From: Constrictibacter sp. MBR-5
GTDB lineage: Bacteria > Pseudomonadota > Alphaproteobacteria > JAJUGE01
DNA: 64,000 nt
NCBI RefSeq assembly: GCF_040549485.1
Contig: NZ_JBEPTK010000001.1
Span: forward strand, 682,001-746,000
Direction: 5' to 3'
The notes beneath the pieces are model-generated. The model was not told the DNA's origin, did no database searches, and saw nothing but the letters and a program-made list of their open reading frames with translations. Numbering within the stretch: position 1 is the stretch's first letter; the number at the start of each line of letters is the position of its first letter. Below, piece after piece: positions 36,443-44,738 of this stretch. The position numbers were made by a program, and so were the translations under genes.

Positions 36443-37075
36443 TCAGGGAATGCCAATGAGCTTGTGCGTCTGCAGGCCGAGCCGCCAGTGCGGGTGCGCC
36501 ATGCAGTAGGCGGTGGCGGCGACGGTGTTGGCCGCGCGGTCCGGCCCGTCCATCGGCTGGATCCAGAAATGCCGGAAATCCATCCCGGCGAACTGCGCCG
36601 GATCGATGCCCTCCTGCGGGAAGACCAGCTTCAGCTCGTCGCCGGCGGTCAGGCGCAGCGGCGCCCCGGCCTTGGGGCTGACGCAGATCCAGTCGAGCCC
36701 CTCGGGCGGGTCCTGGGTGCCGTTGGTCTCGACCGCGCTCTCGAAGCCGCGGGCGCGCACGATGCGCAGCAGGTCCGTATCGAGCTGCAACAGCGGCTCG
36801 CCGCCGGTGAAGACGATGAAGCGGCGCTCACGGTCCGGTCCCCACGCCGCCTCGATGGCGTCGGCCAGCGCCGCCGCGTCGGCGAAGCGACCGCCGCCCT
36901 CGCCGTCCGTGCCGACGAAATCGGTGTCGCAGAAGCGGCAGACGGCGCCGGCGCGGTCCTTCTCGCGGCCGGACCAGAGATTGCAGCCGGAGAAGCGGCA
37001 GAACACCGCGGCACGGCCCGCCTGGCCGCCCTCGCCCTGCAGCGTCTTGAAGATCTCCTTGACCGCGTAAGACAT
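36443..37075 (-). CDS. queE: 7-carboxy-7-deazaguanine synthase (radical SAM)
   Basis: Radical-SAM enzyme of 210 aa making the deazapurine ring after QueD. The cluster cysteines are Cys31, Cys46 and Cys49, a CX14CX2C arrangement instead of CX3CX2C. The same arrangement is known for the Burkholderia multivorans QueE, so it is functional. KEIFKTLQGEGGQAGR and FTGGEPLLQ are further motifs. GGAGAGGAG precedes the ATG at 37075. Other pathway genes (queC, queF or tgt) are not in the window. Confidence 0.93.
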   Translation of the reverse strand: MSYAVKEIFKTLQGEGGQAGRAAVFCRFSGCNLWSGREKDRAGAVCRFCDTDFVGTDGEGGGRFADAAALADAIEAAWGPDRERRFIVFTGGEPLLQLDTDLLRIVRARGFESAVETNGTQDPPEGLDWICVSPKAGAPLRLTAGDELKLVFPQEGIDPAQFAGMDFRHFWIQPMDGPDRAANTVAATAYCMAHPHWRLGLQTHKLIGIP

Positions 37076-37184
37076 CCGCTCCTCTCCGGCCGCCGCCCCC
37101 GCCGATGCGGGGGACATGCGCGGCAGCCAGAGCAAATAGTGGGCCGGAGCGGAAATGTCCCGGCCGGCGTGCCCTATACGGCGG

Positions 37185-38390
37185 TCAGATCACGCCGTCG
37201 GCGGCGAGCCTGGCGAGATCGGCGTCGGACATCTTCAGCAGGCCGCCATAGATCTCGGCGTTGTGCCGGCCGAGCGGCGGGCCGGCATGGGCGATGCGGC
37301 CGGGTGTGTCCATCAGCTTCGGCACGACGCCGGGCATGACGATGTCGCCCTCCTCCTCGTCATGGACCGTGACGAGGTTGTTGCGCGCCGCATAGTGCGG
37401 ATCGGTCGAGATGTCGGTCGCGGTGTAGATGCCGCCGAACGGCACATTGGCACCGACGAGACGGTTCTCGATGTCGGCGAAGTCACGGCCGGCGATCCAG
37501 TCGGCGAGCAGCTGTTCCAGTTCGTCGGCACGGGCGATGCGGGCGCGGCTCTTGGCGTAGCGCTCGTCGCTCGCCAGTTCCGGCATGTCCATCGCCGTCA
37601 CCAGCCGCTCGAACACCTTGTCGCCGCCGGCGGCGATCTGGACGTAGCGGCCGTCGCGCGTCAGGAAGGTGCCGGCCGGTGCGAAGGTCGGGTTGCGGTT
37701 GCCGATGCGCTCGCGATCCTCGCCGGTGCGGGCCTGCTTCGTCACCATGTCGGCGGTGATGCGGAACGGCGCCTCGTAGAGACCGAGGTCGATCATCTGG
37801 CCCACGCCGCCACCCTGGGCGTCGCGCTGATAGAGCGCGAACATGGTCGCCAGCGCGCCGAAGGTGCCGGTGTTGTAGTCGGCCGTCGGGAAAGCCGGCC
37901 GCACCGGATAGCGGTCCGGGAAACCGGTCGGGTACATGTAGCCGGAGAAGCCCAGCGCGATGCGGTCGTAGCCCGAGCGCTTCGAATAGGGGCCCGTCTG
38001 CCCGTAGCCGGAAACCCGCACCATGATCAGCCGCGGGTTGATCGCGTGCAGCGCCTCCCACCCGAGGCCCCAGCGGTCGAGCGTGCCGGGGGTGAAGTTC
38101 TCGATCAGCACGTCGGACTGCCGGACCAGCTCCTTCAGGATGTCCTGGCCCTCCTTCACGCGCATGTTGAGCGTGACGGACTTCTTGTTGCGGCCCTCGA
38201 CCAGCCAGTTCTCCGAGCGCGAGGCCTTGCCGTTCTGCGGCGTGCCGCGCAGCGCGTCGCCGATGCCCGGCTGCTCGACCTTGATGATCTCGGCGCCGAA
38301 GTCGCCCAGCATGGTGGCCCCGAACGGGCCGGCGATCAGCGTCCCGACATCCAGCACCCGGATCCCGGCCAAAGGTAGCGTCGCGCTCAC
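37185..38390 (-). CDS. CaiB/BaiF-type (class III) CoA-transferase
   Basis: CoA-transferase of 401 aa of the formyl-CoA:oxalate/carnitine group. Motifs include LAGIRVLDVGTLIAGPF, KVEQPGIGDALRG, LIENFTPGTLDRWGLGW and TADYNTGTFGAL, which carries the probable catalytic Asp171. The start is GTG after AGGGA. It lies 76 bases downstream of the selenoprotein gene on the same strand and could act on the same substrate, which is inference. Substrate not determinable. Confidence 0.87.
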   Translation of the reverse strand: MSATLPLAGIRVLDVGTLIAGPFGATMLGDFGAEIIKVEQPGIGDALRGTPQNGKASRSENWLVEGRNKKSVTLNMRVKEGQDILKELVRQSDVLIENFTPGTLDRWGLGWEALHAINPRLIMVRVSGYGQTGPYSKRSGYDRIALGFSGYMYPTGFPDRYPVRPAFPTADYNTGTFGALATMFALYQRDAQGGGVGQMIDLGLYEAPFRITADMVTKQARTGEDRERIGNRNPTFAPAGTFLTRDGRYVQIAAGGDKVFERLVTAMDMPELASDERYAKSRARIARADELEQLLADWIAGRDFADIENRLVGANVPFGGIYTATDISTDPHYAARNNLVTVHDEEEGDIVMPGVVPKLMDTPGRIAHAGPPLGRHNAEIYGGLLKMSDADLARLAADGVI

Positions 38391-38466
38391 TCACGTCCCT
38401 CCTGAACATGCCCCGTTCCCGCGGCGGCGGCAGCATGCCGGCCACCGCGGGAACCGAGGGTCGTCG

Positions 38467-39420
38467 TTATCCGGTTTGGTCTTTCGCGACGCCGTCGGCC
38501 ACGCGCCGCTGGCGGGCGACCTCCTTGATCGCGTCGTTCTCACGGCGCCGCCGTTCGATCTCCTCCGGCGACATCTGGCTGATATTGCTGAAGTCGAGTT
38601 TCCAGTCGGGGCTCTCGCTCCAGCGCAGCGGCGACTGCACCGTCGTCCGCGGCCCCGGCGCCGACTCCAGCACCTTCAGCGCCAGTTCCATGGTGAAGGC
38701 CTGGGACGCCTCGTCGTTCGGCCGTCCCGCGGGATTGCCCAGCGGGAAGTCGCTGAACAGGAAGCGCGGAACGCCCACCCGTTCGACGATGTCCTTGGCG
38801 CATCCCATGATCACCGTCGGGATGCCGTTCGCTTCCAAATGCCGTGCGATCAGACTCACGGTCTGATGACACACCGGTCAATTGGCGAGCAGGACCGCGG
38901 CGTCCGATCCGTCGGCGCGCACGCGCTCCAGGATCTCGACGCAGTCCTGTTCGATGGTGGTCTGCTGGCTGCGATTTGTCGGCGCCCCGTGGAAGCGCGG
39001 CGCCAGCGAACCGATCCGCCCCTCCGCCCGCAGGCGGCGCAGCTGCTTCAGCGGAAACCAGGTCCGCATGTCTTCCTGGGTCGTGTGGATGCGGTCGATG
39101 CCGATGTGCGAGATGCGCAGGTCGGGATCGCCGTCGGTGCTGTCCGAATAGACCCGGTAGAACTTGGCGGCGGCGTTGTAGGCCGAGCGCGGACCCTGGT
39201 CGCCCTTGTCGGGTTGGTACGGGGCCGCGGTGGTGATGAGCGCCAGGCTGCTCTCGGCGAGCGGCTTCTTCAGCGGCGTGAACGGCACGTCCGAATAGCG
39301 CGCCCACTGGTACGGCTTGCCGTAGCCGAGGGTCACGTAATAGGTGCTGATCCGTTCGATATACGGAATCGGCGCGTCGTGATCGACGGCGAATTCCAGG
39401 CTGTCCATCTTGTCCGTCAT
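38467..39420 (-). CDS. Glycine/betaine/D-proline reductase selenoprotein B-like protein with in-frame UGA (Sec181)
   Basis: A 317-residue protein if the TGA at 38878-38880 is read as selenocysteine; otherwise it stops after 180 aa. The text continues in the same frame as LLAN-U-PVCHQTVSLIARHLE, then GIPTVIMGCAKDIVE, with no loss of coding character. The U-x-x-C pair resembles the redox site of the GrdB/PrdB-like family. A SECIS-type hairpin begins four bases after the UGA. The ATG at 39420 has an AGAGG ribosome binding site. It is followed by a CoA-transferase. A nonsense mutation is the alternative, but the Sec reading explains more. Function in this aerobic-type context is unknown. Confidence 0.8.
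38844..38874 (-). promoter_or_regulatory. Predicted bacterial SECIS element
   Basis: The RNA hairpin is read on the minus strand. The apical stem is AUCAGAC/GUCUGAU, seven perfect pairs (38867-38861 with 38855-38849), with loop CGUGA. Below a two-base UC bulge there are five more pairs including one G-U. The loop begins 17 bases after the UGA and has G in its first two bases. These fit the known bacterial rules of 16-37 base spacing and an early loop G, with a bulge near the stem as in fdhF. Confidence 0.75.
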
Positions 39421-39583
39421 GCGGGACCTCTCGATCGGTCGACGATCGACGGCGATCGCGGTAGCGGCCCTGGGCCGCCGCCGGAAGGCCGACGTGCATC
39501 GCCGATGAGGAAACTCCCGAACCGCCCGCTTGTCCACTACCCCCCGACGGTGGCGGGCGTCGTCGTCCCGAAGGCAGGCGGCG

Positions 39584-40213
39584 CTACTGGCTCGCCCAGA
39601 CGATGCGGGCCATCCAGGCGATCTGCTCGGGCGCCAGGGTGCGGTCTTCGTATTCGGGATTGAGCGAGTGGAGTTCGACGCGCTTGGCGGTGCGGCGGAC
39701 CAGTTCCTTGGCCATCACCTCGCCGTCGACGGTCTTCACCACCACCCGGTCGCCGCGGCGGATGCTGGAGTTCGGCGAGACGACGACCATGTCGCCGTCG
39801 CGATAGACCGGTTTCATGCTGTCGCCGCTGACCGTCAGGGCATAGGCGTTCGGGTCGCTGACGTCGGGGAACGAGATCTCGTCCCAGCCGCTGCCGACCG
39901 GGTAGCCGGCGTCGTCGAAGAAGCCCGCCGCCCCCGCCTGGGTGTGGCCGATCACCGGAATGCGCTGCAGGCTGTTGCCCTCGGCGCGGATGATGTCGGC
40001 CAGGAACTCGCCCATCGTCGTGCCGGTCGCGGCCAGCACCTTCGACACGCTTTCCGTCGACGGCCAGCGCAGCTTGCCGTCGCGCGTCGTGCGCTTGCTC
40101 TTGTTGAAGGTCGTCGCGTCGAGTCCCGCCCGCTTGGCCAGCCCCGAGGGGGACATGCCCTTGCGCTTGGCGAGATTGTCGATGGCGGTCCAGACGTCGG
40201 CGTGTCGCAGCAT
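39584..40213 (-). CDS. LexA/CI-like repressor of the S24 peptidase family
   Basis: Phage-type repressor of 209 aa. The N-terminal helix-turn-helix (about 5-75) is followed by a LexA-like self-cleavage domain. The catalytic dyad is Ser132 (SGDSMKP) and Lys169 (GEVMAKE). An Ala93-Gly94 pair (HTQAGAAGF) is a plausible autocleavage site. The ATG at 40213 begins the helix-turn-helix; an ATG at 40231 is possible, and neither has a clear ribosome binding site. It is divergent from the phage operon, as a lysogeny regulator would be, and may respond to RecA. Confidence 0.85.
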   Translation of the reverse strand: MLRHADVWTAIDNLAKRKGMSPSGLAKRAGLDATTFNKSKRTTRDGKLRWPSTESVSKVLAATGTTMGEFLADIIRAEGNSLQRIPVIGHTQAGAAGFFDDAGYPVGSGWDEISFPDVSDPNAYALTVSGDSMKPVYRDGDMVVVSPNSSIRRGDRVVVKTVDGEVMAKELVRRTAKRVELHSLNPEYEDRTLAPEQIAWMARIVWASQ

Positions 40214-40237
40214 GGGAACAATGTCACACATTTTTTC

Positions 40238-40266
40238 TTGACGGTCCGTAGGCAAAAATTCATAAG
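40238..40266 (+). promoter_or_regulatory. Sigma70-type promoter of the phage operon
   Basis: TTGACG at 40238-40243, a 17-base spacer, and CATAAG at 40261-40266 (four of six matches to the -10 consensus). It stands in an AT-rich stretch between the divergent repressor and the first rightward gene at 40298. It is read by eye from the consensus only; start sites are not mapped. Confidence 0.5.
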
Positions 40267-40280
40267 AACAAAACCGGAAC
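40266..40280. promoter_or_regulatory. LexA (SOS) box, GAAC-N7-GAAC
   Basis: GAACAAAACCGGAAC is the reverse complement of the alphaproteobacterial LexA site GTTC-N7-GTTC, an exact match in both half-sites and in spacing. It abuts the -10 element of the phage operon promoter, where a bound repressor would block initiation. The S24 repressor could use a similar site, but the match to the host LexA motif is complete. Confidence 0.65.
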
Positions 40281-40297
40281 TTAATAGGAGAAGATTC

Positions 40298-40663
40298 ATG
40301 CCATCCCCGCGACTGATCCCCGTTTCCGGCGGCTGGGCCGAGGGCGAGCCGTTCGGCAATGCGGCCGAGGCCTGGTTCTGGTGTGTCGCCGGCGAGACGG
40401 CGCGCCTGGAGGGCGCGCGGCCCCGCGCCGGCTGCGCCGAAACGATCCGGCCGTGCGAGACGGCGGACATCCTGCGCAGCGTCGACCGCCTCTACCGGGC
40501 GCGCACGCTGCTCCCCGCGCACCTGAAGGTGCTGGTCCATTTCGGCCGGCGCTTCACCGCGCCGGACGGCACCTCGCGGCCACAGCGCCGCTCCGCCCGC
40601 CTCTGGGACGAGGCGCTGGCGCGACTCGAACCGGTCCTCCGCAGCAAGGGAATCGTGGCATGA
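40298..40663 (+). CDS. Phage-associated hypothetical protein
   Basis: Protein of 121 aa, first gene of the phage operon. A TAGGAGAAG ribosome binding site precedes the ATG. The sequence has an Arg-rich C-terminal half and no signal peptide or membrane segment. It is coupled to the next gene by an ATGA overlap. I do not recognise the family; its place between repressor and head genes suggests an early or regulatory role. Confidence 0.7.
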   Translation: MPSPRLIPVSGGWAEGEPFGNAAEAWFWCVAGETARLEGARPRAGCAETIRPCETADILRSVDRLYRARTLLPAHLKVLVHFGRRFTAPDGTSRPQRRSARLWDEALARLEPVLRSKGIVA

Positions 40664-41067
40664 GCCGCCGCCCCGATCCCACCCGCCCGGGCCAGCGCGA
40701 ACGGGCGCTGGTCGCCTTCGCCGACGAGACCCGGCTGAAGCGGTTGCTGCCGCTGCGCCCCGGCTTCCGGCACTGCTTCGTTCTGCTGGAACGGCGCGGC
40801 GCCGCGGTCCTGGTCGATCCGCTCTCGGACCGCATGGCGGTCGAGGTGTTCCCCGGCATGACGCTGGAAGACGCGGCCGAGCGGTGGCGCGATGCGGGCT
40901 TCACCGTGGTCGGAGCGAGGGTCCGGGAGCCCGGCGGGCCGGCGCCGGCGGCACCGCTGACCTGCGTCGAGGTGGTCAAGCGCACGCTGGGCATCCACGC
41001 CCGCGGCATCCTGACGCCGCACCGGCTGTACCAGACCTTGGAGGAAGAAAAAGAATATTTTCCTTGA
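40660..41067 (+). CDS. Phage-associated hypothetical protein
   Basis: Protein of 135 aa starting at the ATG that overlaps the previous stop. Visible features are VLLERRGAAVLVDPLSDRM, a hydrophobic beta-rich middle, and a C-terminal TCVEVVKRTLGI followed by ILTPHRLYQTL. Similar proteins accompany podovirus-like head genes in alphaproteobacteria. A Cys-containing CVE(A/V)VKR motif could be catalytic, but the function is unknown. Confidence 0.7.
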   Translation: MSRRPDPTRPGQRERALVAFADETRLKRLLPLRPGFRHCFVLLERRGAAVLVDPLSDRMAVEVFPGMTLEDAAERWRDAGFTVVGARVREPGGPAPAAPLTCVEVVKRTLGIHARGILTPHRLYQTLEEEKEYFP

Positions 41068-41092
41068 CATGCCGAGACGCCTGGATCATATT
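41064..41092 (+). promoter_or_regulatory. Sigma70-type promoter before the head genes
   Basis: A perfect TTGACA (41064-41069), a 17-base spacer and CATATT (41087-41092, four of six to the -10 consensus). It overlaps the last codons of the previous gene and lies about 100 bases before the first head gene at 41190. This could give separate late expression of the virion genes. Confidence 0.55.
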
Positions 41093-41113
41093 CCCTTTCA
41101 ACGAGCCACACCC

Positions 41114-41141
41114 GCGCCCGCCGGTCCCCACCGGCGGGCGC
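41114..41141 (+). terminator. Strong GC hairpin downstream of the head-gene promoter
   Basis: A perfect 12-base inverted repeat (GCGCCCGCCGGT with ACCGGCGGGCGC) around a CCCC loop, followed by TTCGCGTTT. It starts only about 15 bases after the expected transcription start of the upstream promoter, so it could act as an attenuator or as an mRNA-stabilising 5' hairpin. It lacks a good U-tract. Confidence 0.5.
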
Positions 41142-41189
41142 TTCGCGTTTCCGGGCCCCGCATCGGCCCACTAGAGGAGCGACACGAGC

Positions 41190-41390
41190 ATGGGCGGACT
41201 CTTCTCGAGCCCCAAGATCCCCGACCCGGAGCCGATTCCCGACACCGCCGCGGAGAACGAGCAGCGCGAGCGCGAACGCTTGCTGCTGCGCCGGCTGCGC
41301 GGCCGCGCCGGCCTGATCGAGACGGGGCCGCGCGGCCTGCTGCGCACCGAGGACAGCGCGCCCGGCCGGCGCAGCCTGCTGGGCCAGTGA
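41190..41390 (+). CDS. Small phage protein upstream of the portal gene
   Basis: A 66-residue protein that is charged and Arg/Glu-rich. A GAGGAGCG ribosome binding site is present, and it ends one base before the portal gene. Short proteins beginning MGG(L)F with Pro-rich N-termini are common next to portal genes of T7-like prophages. No function is known. Confidence 0.65.
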   Translation: MGGLFSSPKIPDPEPIPDTAAENEQRERERLLLRRLRGRAGLIETGPRGLLRTEDSAPGRRSLLGQ

Positions 41391-41391
41391 G

Positions 41392-42924
41392 ATGGCGTCC
41401 GAACCGGACTCCGACACGACACGCGCCGATGCGCTGATCCGGCGCTTCGCCGCGGCCCGCGACCGACGCTGCCAGTGGGAATCGCACTGGCGCGACTGTT
41501 TCGAACAGGTGATGCCGCACCGCACGCGCCTGGAGGGTCCCGGCGCCAAGTCGGCCGACCGCCTGTTCGACGGCACTGCGCCCGACGCGGTCGAGCAGCT
41601 GGCGGCCAGCCTGGTGGCGGAACTGACGCCGCCCTGGTCGCGCTGGTTCGGCCTGGCCCCCGGTCCCGACCTGACGCCGGAGGAGGCCGCCGCGGTGGCG
41701 GCACCGCTCGACCGCGCGGCGGAGACGCTGCAGCGGCATTTCGACCGGTCGAACTTCGCGACCGAGATGCAGCAGGCCTATCTCGACCTGGTGACGGCCG
41801 GCACGGCGTCGCTGCTCTTCGAGGAGGCGCAGCCGGGCGAGCAATCGGCCTTCCGCTTCACGGCGGTGCCGATCGAGGACGTCGTCCTGGAGGAAGGACC
41901 GTCCGGTGCGCTCGACCGGACCTTCCGGCGCGCCGAACTGACCGCCGCACAGATCCGGGCACGCTTCCCCAGTGCCGACCTGCCCGATCCCGAAGAGGGC
42001 GACGCCGCCGATGCGCGGCACGCCCTGCTGGAAACGGTCGAACCCGAGAAGGGCGGCTATCTCTGGTCGGCCGTGCTCGAAGCCTCCGCCGACGGCGAGG
42101 CTCGGCTCCTCGGCGAAGGCCGGTTCACCGCCTCGCCTTTCCTCAACTTCCGCTGGCTGAAGGCGCCGGGCGAGGTCTACGGCCGCTCGCCGGTGATGAA
42201 GGCGCTGCCGGACATCAAGACCGCCAACAAGGTCGTCGAGCTGATCCTGAAGAACGCCTCGATCGCCGTCACCGGCATCTGGCAGGCCGATGACGACGGC
42301 GTGCTCAACCCGGCGACGGTGCGCCTCGTCCCCGGCGCCATCATCCCGAAGGCGCAGGGCTCGGCCGGCCTGACCCCGCTGGCCGCCCCCGGCAGGTTCG
42401 ACGTGTCGCAGCTGGTGCTCGACGACCTGCGCGCTCGCATTCGCCACGCCCTGCTGGTCGACCGGTTGGGGCCGGTGGACGCGCCGCGCATGACGGCGAC
42501 CGAGGTTCTGCAGCGCTCCGCGGAGATGGCGCGGGTGCTTGGCGCCACCTACGGCCGGCTGCAGTCGGAGCTGCTGTCGCCGCTGGTGACGCGTGGCCTG
42601 GCCTTGCTGCGCCGGCGCGGCGAGGTGCCCGACATCGTCATCGACGGCCGCACGGTAACGCTCGAATACCGCTCGCCGCTGGCGATGATCCAGGCCGAGG
42701 CGGAGGTGCGGGCGACGCTGATGTGGCTGGAAGCGACGGCGACGCTCGGACCGGACGCCGCATCGGTGGTCGACGGCGCGGCCACCGCGCGCTGGATCGG
42801 CCGCCGCCTCGGGGTACCGGCAGAGCTGATGCGGGAAACCGGTTCGCCGGCCGAAGCCGCACCGGGCGCCGCCGTACAATTGCCGGCGGAACTGCTGGCG
42901 GGGATGGCCGATGTCCTCGGATGA
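41392..42924 (+). CDS. Phage portal (T7-like head-to-tail connector) protein
   Basis: Predicted dodecameric portal of 510 aa. The N-terminal part resembles T7 connectors: RRCQWESHWRDCFEQVMPHR and LFDGTAPDAVEQLAASL. The central part has LKNASIAVTGIWQADDDG and RMTATEVLQRSAEM, then the C-terminal region is rich in Ala and Leu. Length fits the T7-like head-tail connector family. It overlaps the Bbp19-like gene by 14 bases. Confidence 0.87.
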   Translation: MASEPDSDTTRADALIRRFAAARDRRCQWESHWRDCFEQVMPHRTRLEGPGAKSADRLFDGTAPDAVEQLAASLVAELTPPWSRWFGLAPGPDLTPEEAAAVAAPLDRAAETLQRHFDRSNFATEMQQAYLDLVTAGTASLLFEEAQPGEQSAFRFTAVPIEDVVLEEGPSGALDRTFRRAELTAAQIRARFPSADLPDPEEGDAADARHALLETVEPEKGGYLWSAVLEASADGEARLLGEGRFTASPFLNFRWLKAPGEVYGRSPVMKALPDIKTANKVVELILKNASIAVTGIWQADDDGVLNPATVRLVPGAIIPKAQGSAGLTPLAAPGRFDVSQLVLDDLRARIRHALLVDRLGPVDAPRMTATEVLQRSAEMARVLGATYGRLQSELLSPLVTRGLALLRRRGEVPDIVIDGRTVTLEYRSPLAMIQAEAEVRATLMWLEATATLGPDAASVVDGAATARWIGRRLGVPAELMRETGSPAEAAPGAAVQLPAELLAGMADVLG

Positions 42925-43111
42925 GGTGGCGCGGGCCTTCGCCTGCACCTTCGCCGGGCCGCACGGCGCGACCGCCCTCGCCCATCTGCGCGCCGTCACC
43001 ATCGACCGCCGCCTCGGCCCCGAGGCGAGCGAAGCCCTGCTGCGCTTCGTCGAGGGCCAGCGCGCCCTCGTCGCCACCATCGAGGCGCTGATCGCCCGGG
43101 GCCGCGGGTAG
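42911..43111 (+). CDS. Bbp19-like small phage protein
   Basis: A 66-residue alpha-helical protein. The pattern AFACTFAGPHGATALAHLR followed by LRFVEGQRALVATIE resembles the Bbp19 family found between portal and scaffold genes of Bordetella phage BPP-1-like podoviruses. It overlaps the portal gene. The role in assembly is not known. Confidence 0.65.
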   Translation: MSSDEVARAFACTFAGPHGATALAHLRAVTIDRRLGPEASEALLRFVEGQRALVATIEALIARGRG

Positions 43112-43156
43112 GCCATCGCTCGACGCCAGCGCTCCGACCTTCTCGAAAGGACCACC

Positions 43157-43864
43157 ATGAACGAAAGCAGCTTCGAACCGGCGCCTGCGGCGCCGGAATA
43201 CACCCACACGCCCGCCAACGCGCCCATGGACGCGCCCGCAGCCCCTGCACGGCCGGAGCACGTTCCCGAACCCTTCTGGGACGCTCAGGCCGGCCAGGTG
43301 CGGGTCGACGACCTCGCCCGCGCCTATGCCGAGCTGGCCGGTGCCGAACGGCCGCCCGCGTCCGCCGACGCGTACGACTTCGCCGTGCCGGAAGCGCTCG
43401 GCGCCGGCGATCCGCAAGTGAACCGCCGCCTGCACGCCGCCGGTTTCACCAACGCCCAGGCGAAGCTGGTCTACGACCTCGCCGCCGAGGTGCTGGTGCC
43501 GCTGGTCGGCGGCGACGCGGCCGAGCGCGAGGCGCAGCGCGACACCGAGCGCCTGGCCCAGGCCTTCGGCGGCGAGACGCGCTGGCGCGAGGCGTCGCGC
43601 CAGATGCTCGCCTGGGGCAAGGCGCACCTGAAACCGGAACTGCTCCAGGCGCTGTCGACGACCTACGAGGGCGTGATGGCGCTGAAGCAGATGATGGCGT
43701 CGGGCGAACCCGGCGTCCTCGGCGGCGGTGCGACCCAGCCGCCCGAGGACGAGGACGCGCTGCGGTCCCTGATGCGCGACCCGCGCTACTGGCGCGACCG
43801 CGACCCGAAACTGGTCAACCACGTCGAAGAGGGCTTCCGCCGGCTGTTCGGCGACGCGCGCTGA
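43157..43864 (+). CDS. Phage capsid assembly scaffolding protein
   Basis: Predicted scaffold of 235 aa that templates procapsid assembly and is then released. The N-terminus is Pro/Ala-rich and disordered. EPFWDAQAGQVRVDDLARAY matches the conserved start of T7-like scaffolds, and the C-terminus is helical with acidic and basic patches. It sits directly before the capsid gene. GAAAGGA precedes the ATG. Confidence 0.8.
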   Translation: MNESSFEPAPAAPEYTHTPANAPMDAPAAPARPEHVPEPFWDAQAGQVRVDDLARAYAELAGAERPPASADAYDFAVPEALGAGDPQVNRRLHAAGFTNAQAKLVYDLAAEVLVPLVGGDAAEREAQRDTERLAQAFGGETRWREASRQMLAWGKAHLKPELLQALSTTYEGVMALKQMMASGEPGVLGGGATQPPEDEDALRSLMRDPRYWRDRDPKLVNHVEEGFRRLFGDAR

Positions 43865-43905
43865 CGGGCCTCGGCGTTCAAGAGAACAAAAGGAGATCAA
43901 ACCGC

Positions 43906-44724
43906 ATGTCGACCTCGATCGATCAGGCGTTCGTCAAGCATTTCCAGGCGGACGTCCACATGGCCTATCAGCGGATGGGCTCGAAGCTGCGCCAGACCGT
44001 GCGCTCGAAGGGCAACATCAAGGGCAGTTCGACCACCTTCCAGCGCGTCGGCGCCGGCACCGCCGCCACCAAGTCGCGCCACGGCCAGATCCCGGTGATG
44101 AACCTGAACCACACGCCGGTGGAGTGCTTCCTCTACGACTATTACGCCGGCGACTGGGTCGACCGGCTGGACGACATCAAGGTGAAGTCCGACGAGCGCC
44201 AGGTCATCGCCAACGCCGGCGCCTACGCCCTCGGCCGCAAGACCGACGAACTCATCATCAAGCAGCTGGACACGTCGACGAACTATGCCGGCGGTGCCGC
44301 CGATGGCCTGACCAAGGCGAAGGTGCTGGCGGCGTTCGAGGCGCTGGGCGGCGCCGACGTGCCGGACGACGGCCAGCGCTACGCCGTCATCGGCTGGAAG
44401 CAGTGGAGCCAACTGCTCGACATCGAGGAGTTCGCCAATGCCGACTATGTCGGCGCCGACGAACTGCCCTGGCGCAGCACCCAGGCGAAGCGCTGGCTCG
44501 GCACGCTGTGGATGCCGCATTCCGGGCTGACGCTGACCGGCTCGGTCCGCTCCTGCCACTGGTACCACAAGACCGCGATCGGCCACGCCTCGGGCGCCGA
44601 CGTGAAGAGCGACATCACCTGGCACGGCGACCGCGCCGCCTGGTTCGTCGCCAACTCGATGAGCCAGGGCGCCGTGATCGTCGACCCCGCGGGCGTCGTG
44701 ACGCTGCGCTGCCTGGAGAGCTGA
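43906..44724 (+). CDS. Phage major capsid protein
   Basis: Major head protein of 272 aa. It resembles the capsid proteins of small podovirus-like prophages: KHFQADVHMAYQRMGSKLRQTVR at the start and ECFLYDYYAGDWVDRLDDIK. A YAVIGWKQWSQLL segment and a C-terminal beta-rich part follow. An AGGAG ribosome binding site is clear. It is placed after the scaffold, as in T7-like phages. The fold is inferred as HK97-like. Confidence 0.8.
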   Translation: MSTSIDQAFVKHFQADVHMAYQRMGSKLRQTVRSKGNIKGSSTTFQRVGAGTAATKSRHGQIPVMNLNHTPVECFLYDYYAGDWVDRLDDIKVKSDERQVIANAGAYALGRKTDELIIKQLDTSTNYAGGAADGLTKAKVLAAFEALGGADVPDDGQRYAVIGWKQWSQLLDIEEFANADYVGADELPWRSTQAKRWLGTLWMPHSGLTLTGSVRSCHWYHKTAIGHASGADVKSDITWHGDRAAWFVANSMSQGAVIVDPAGVVTLRCLES

Positions 44725-44738
44725 GGGCTCTTTCCGCT

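Noticed and set aside
38467-38874. Separate gene starting at the GTG at 38874 after the TGA
   Set aside because: There is no ribosome binding site, it would begin inside the U-x-x-C motif, and the frame is continuous with the upstream gene. The selenocysteine reading fits better.
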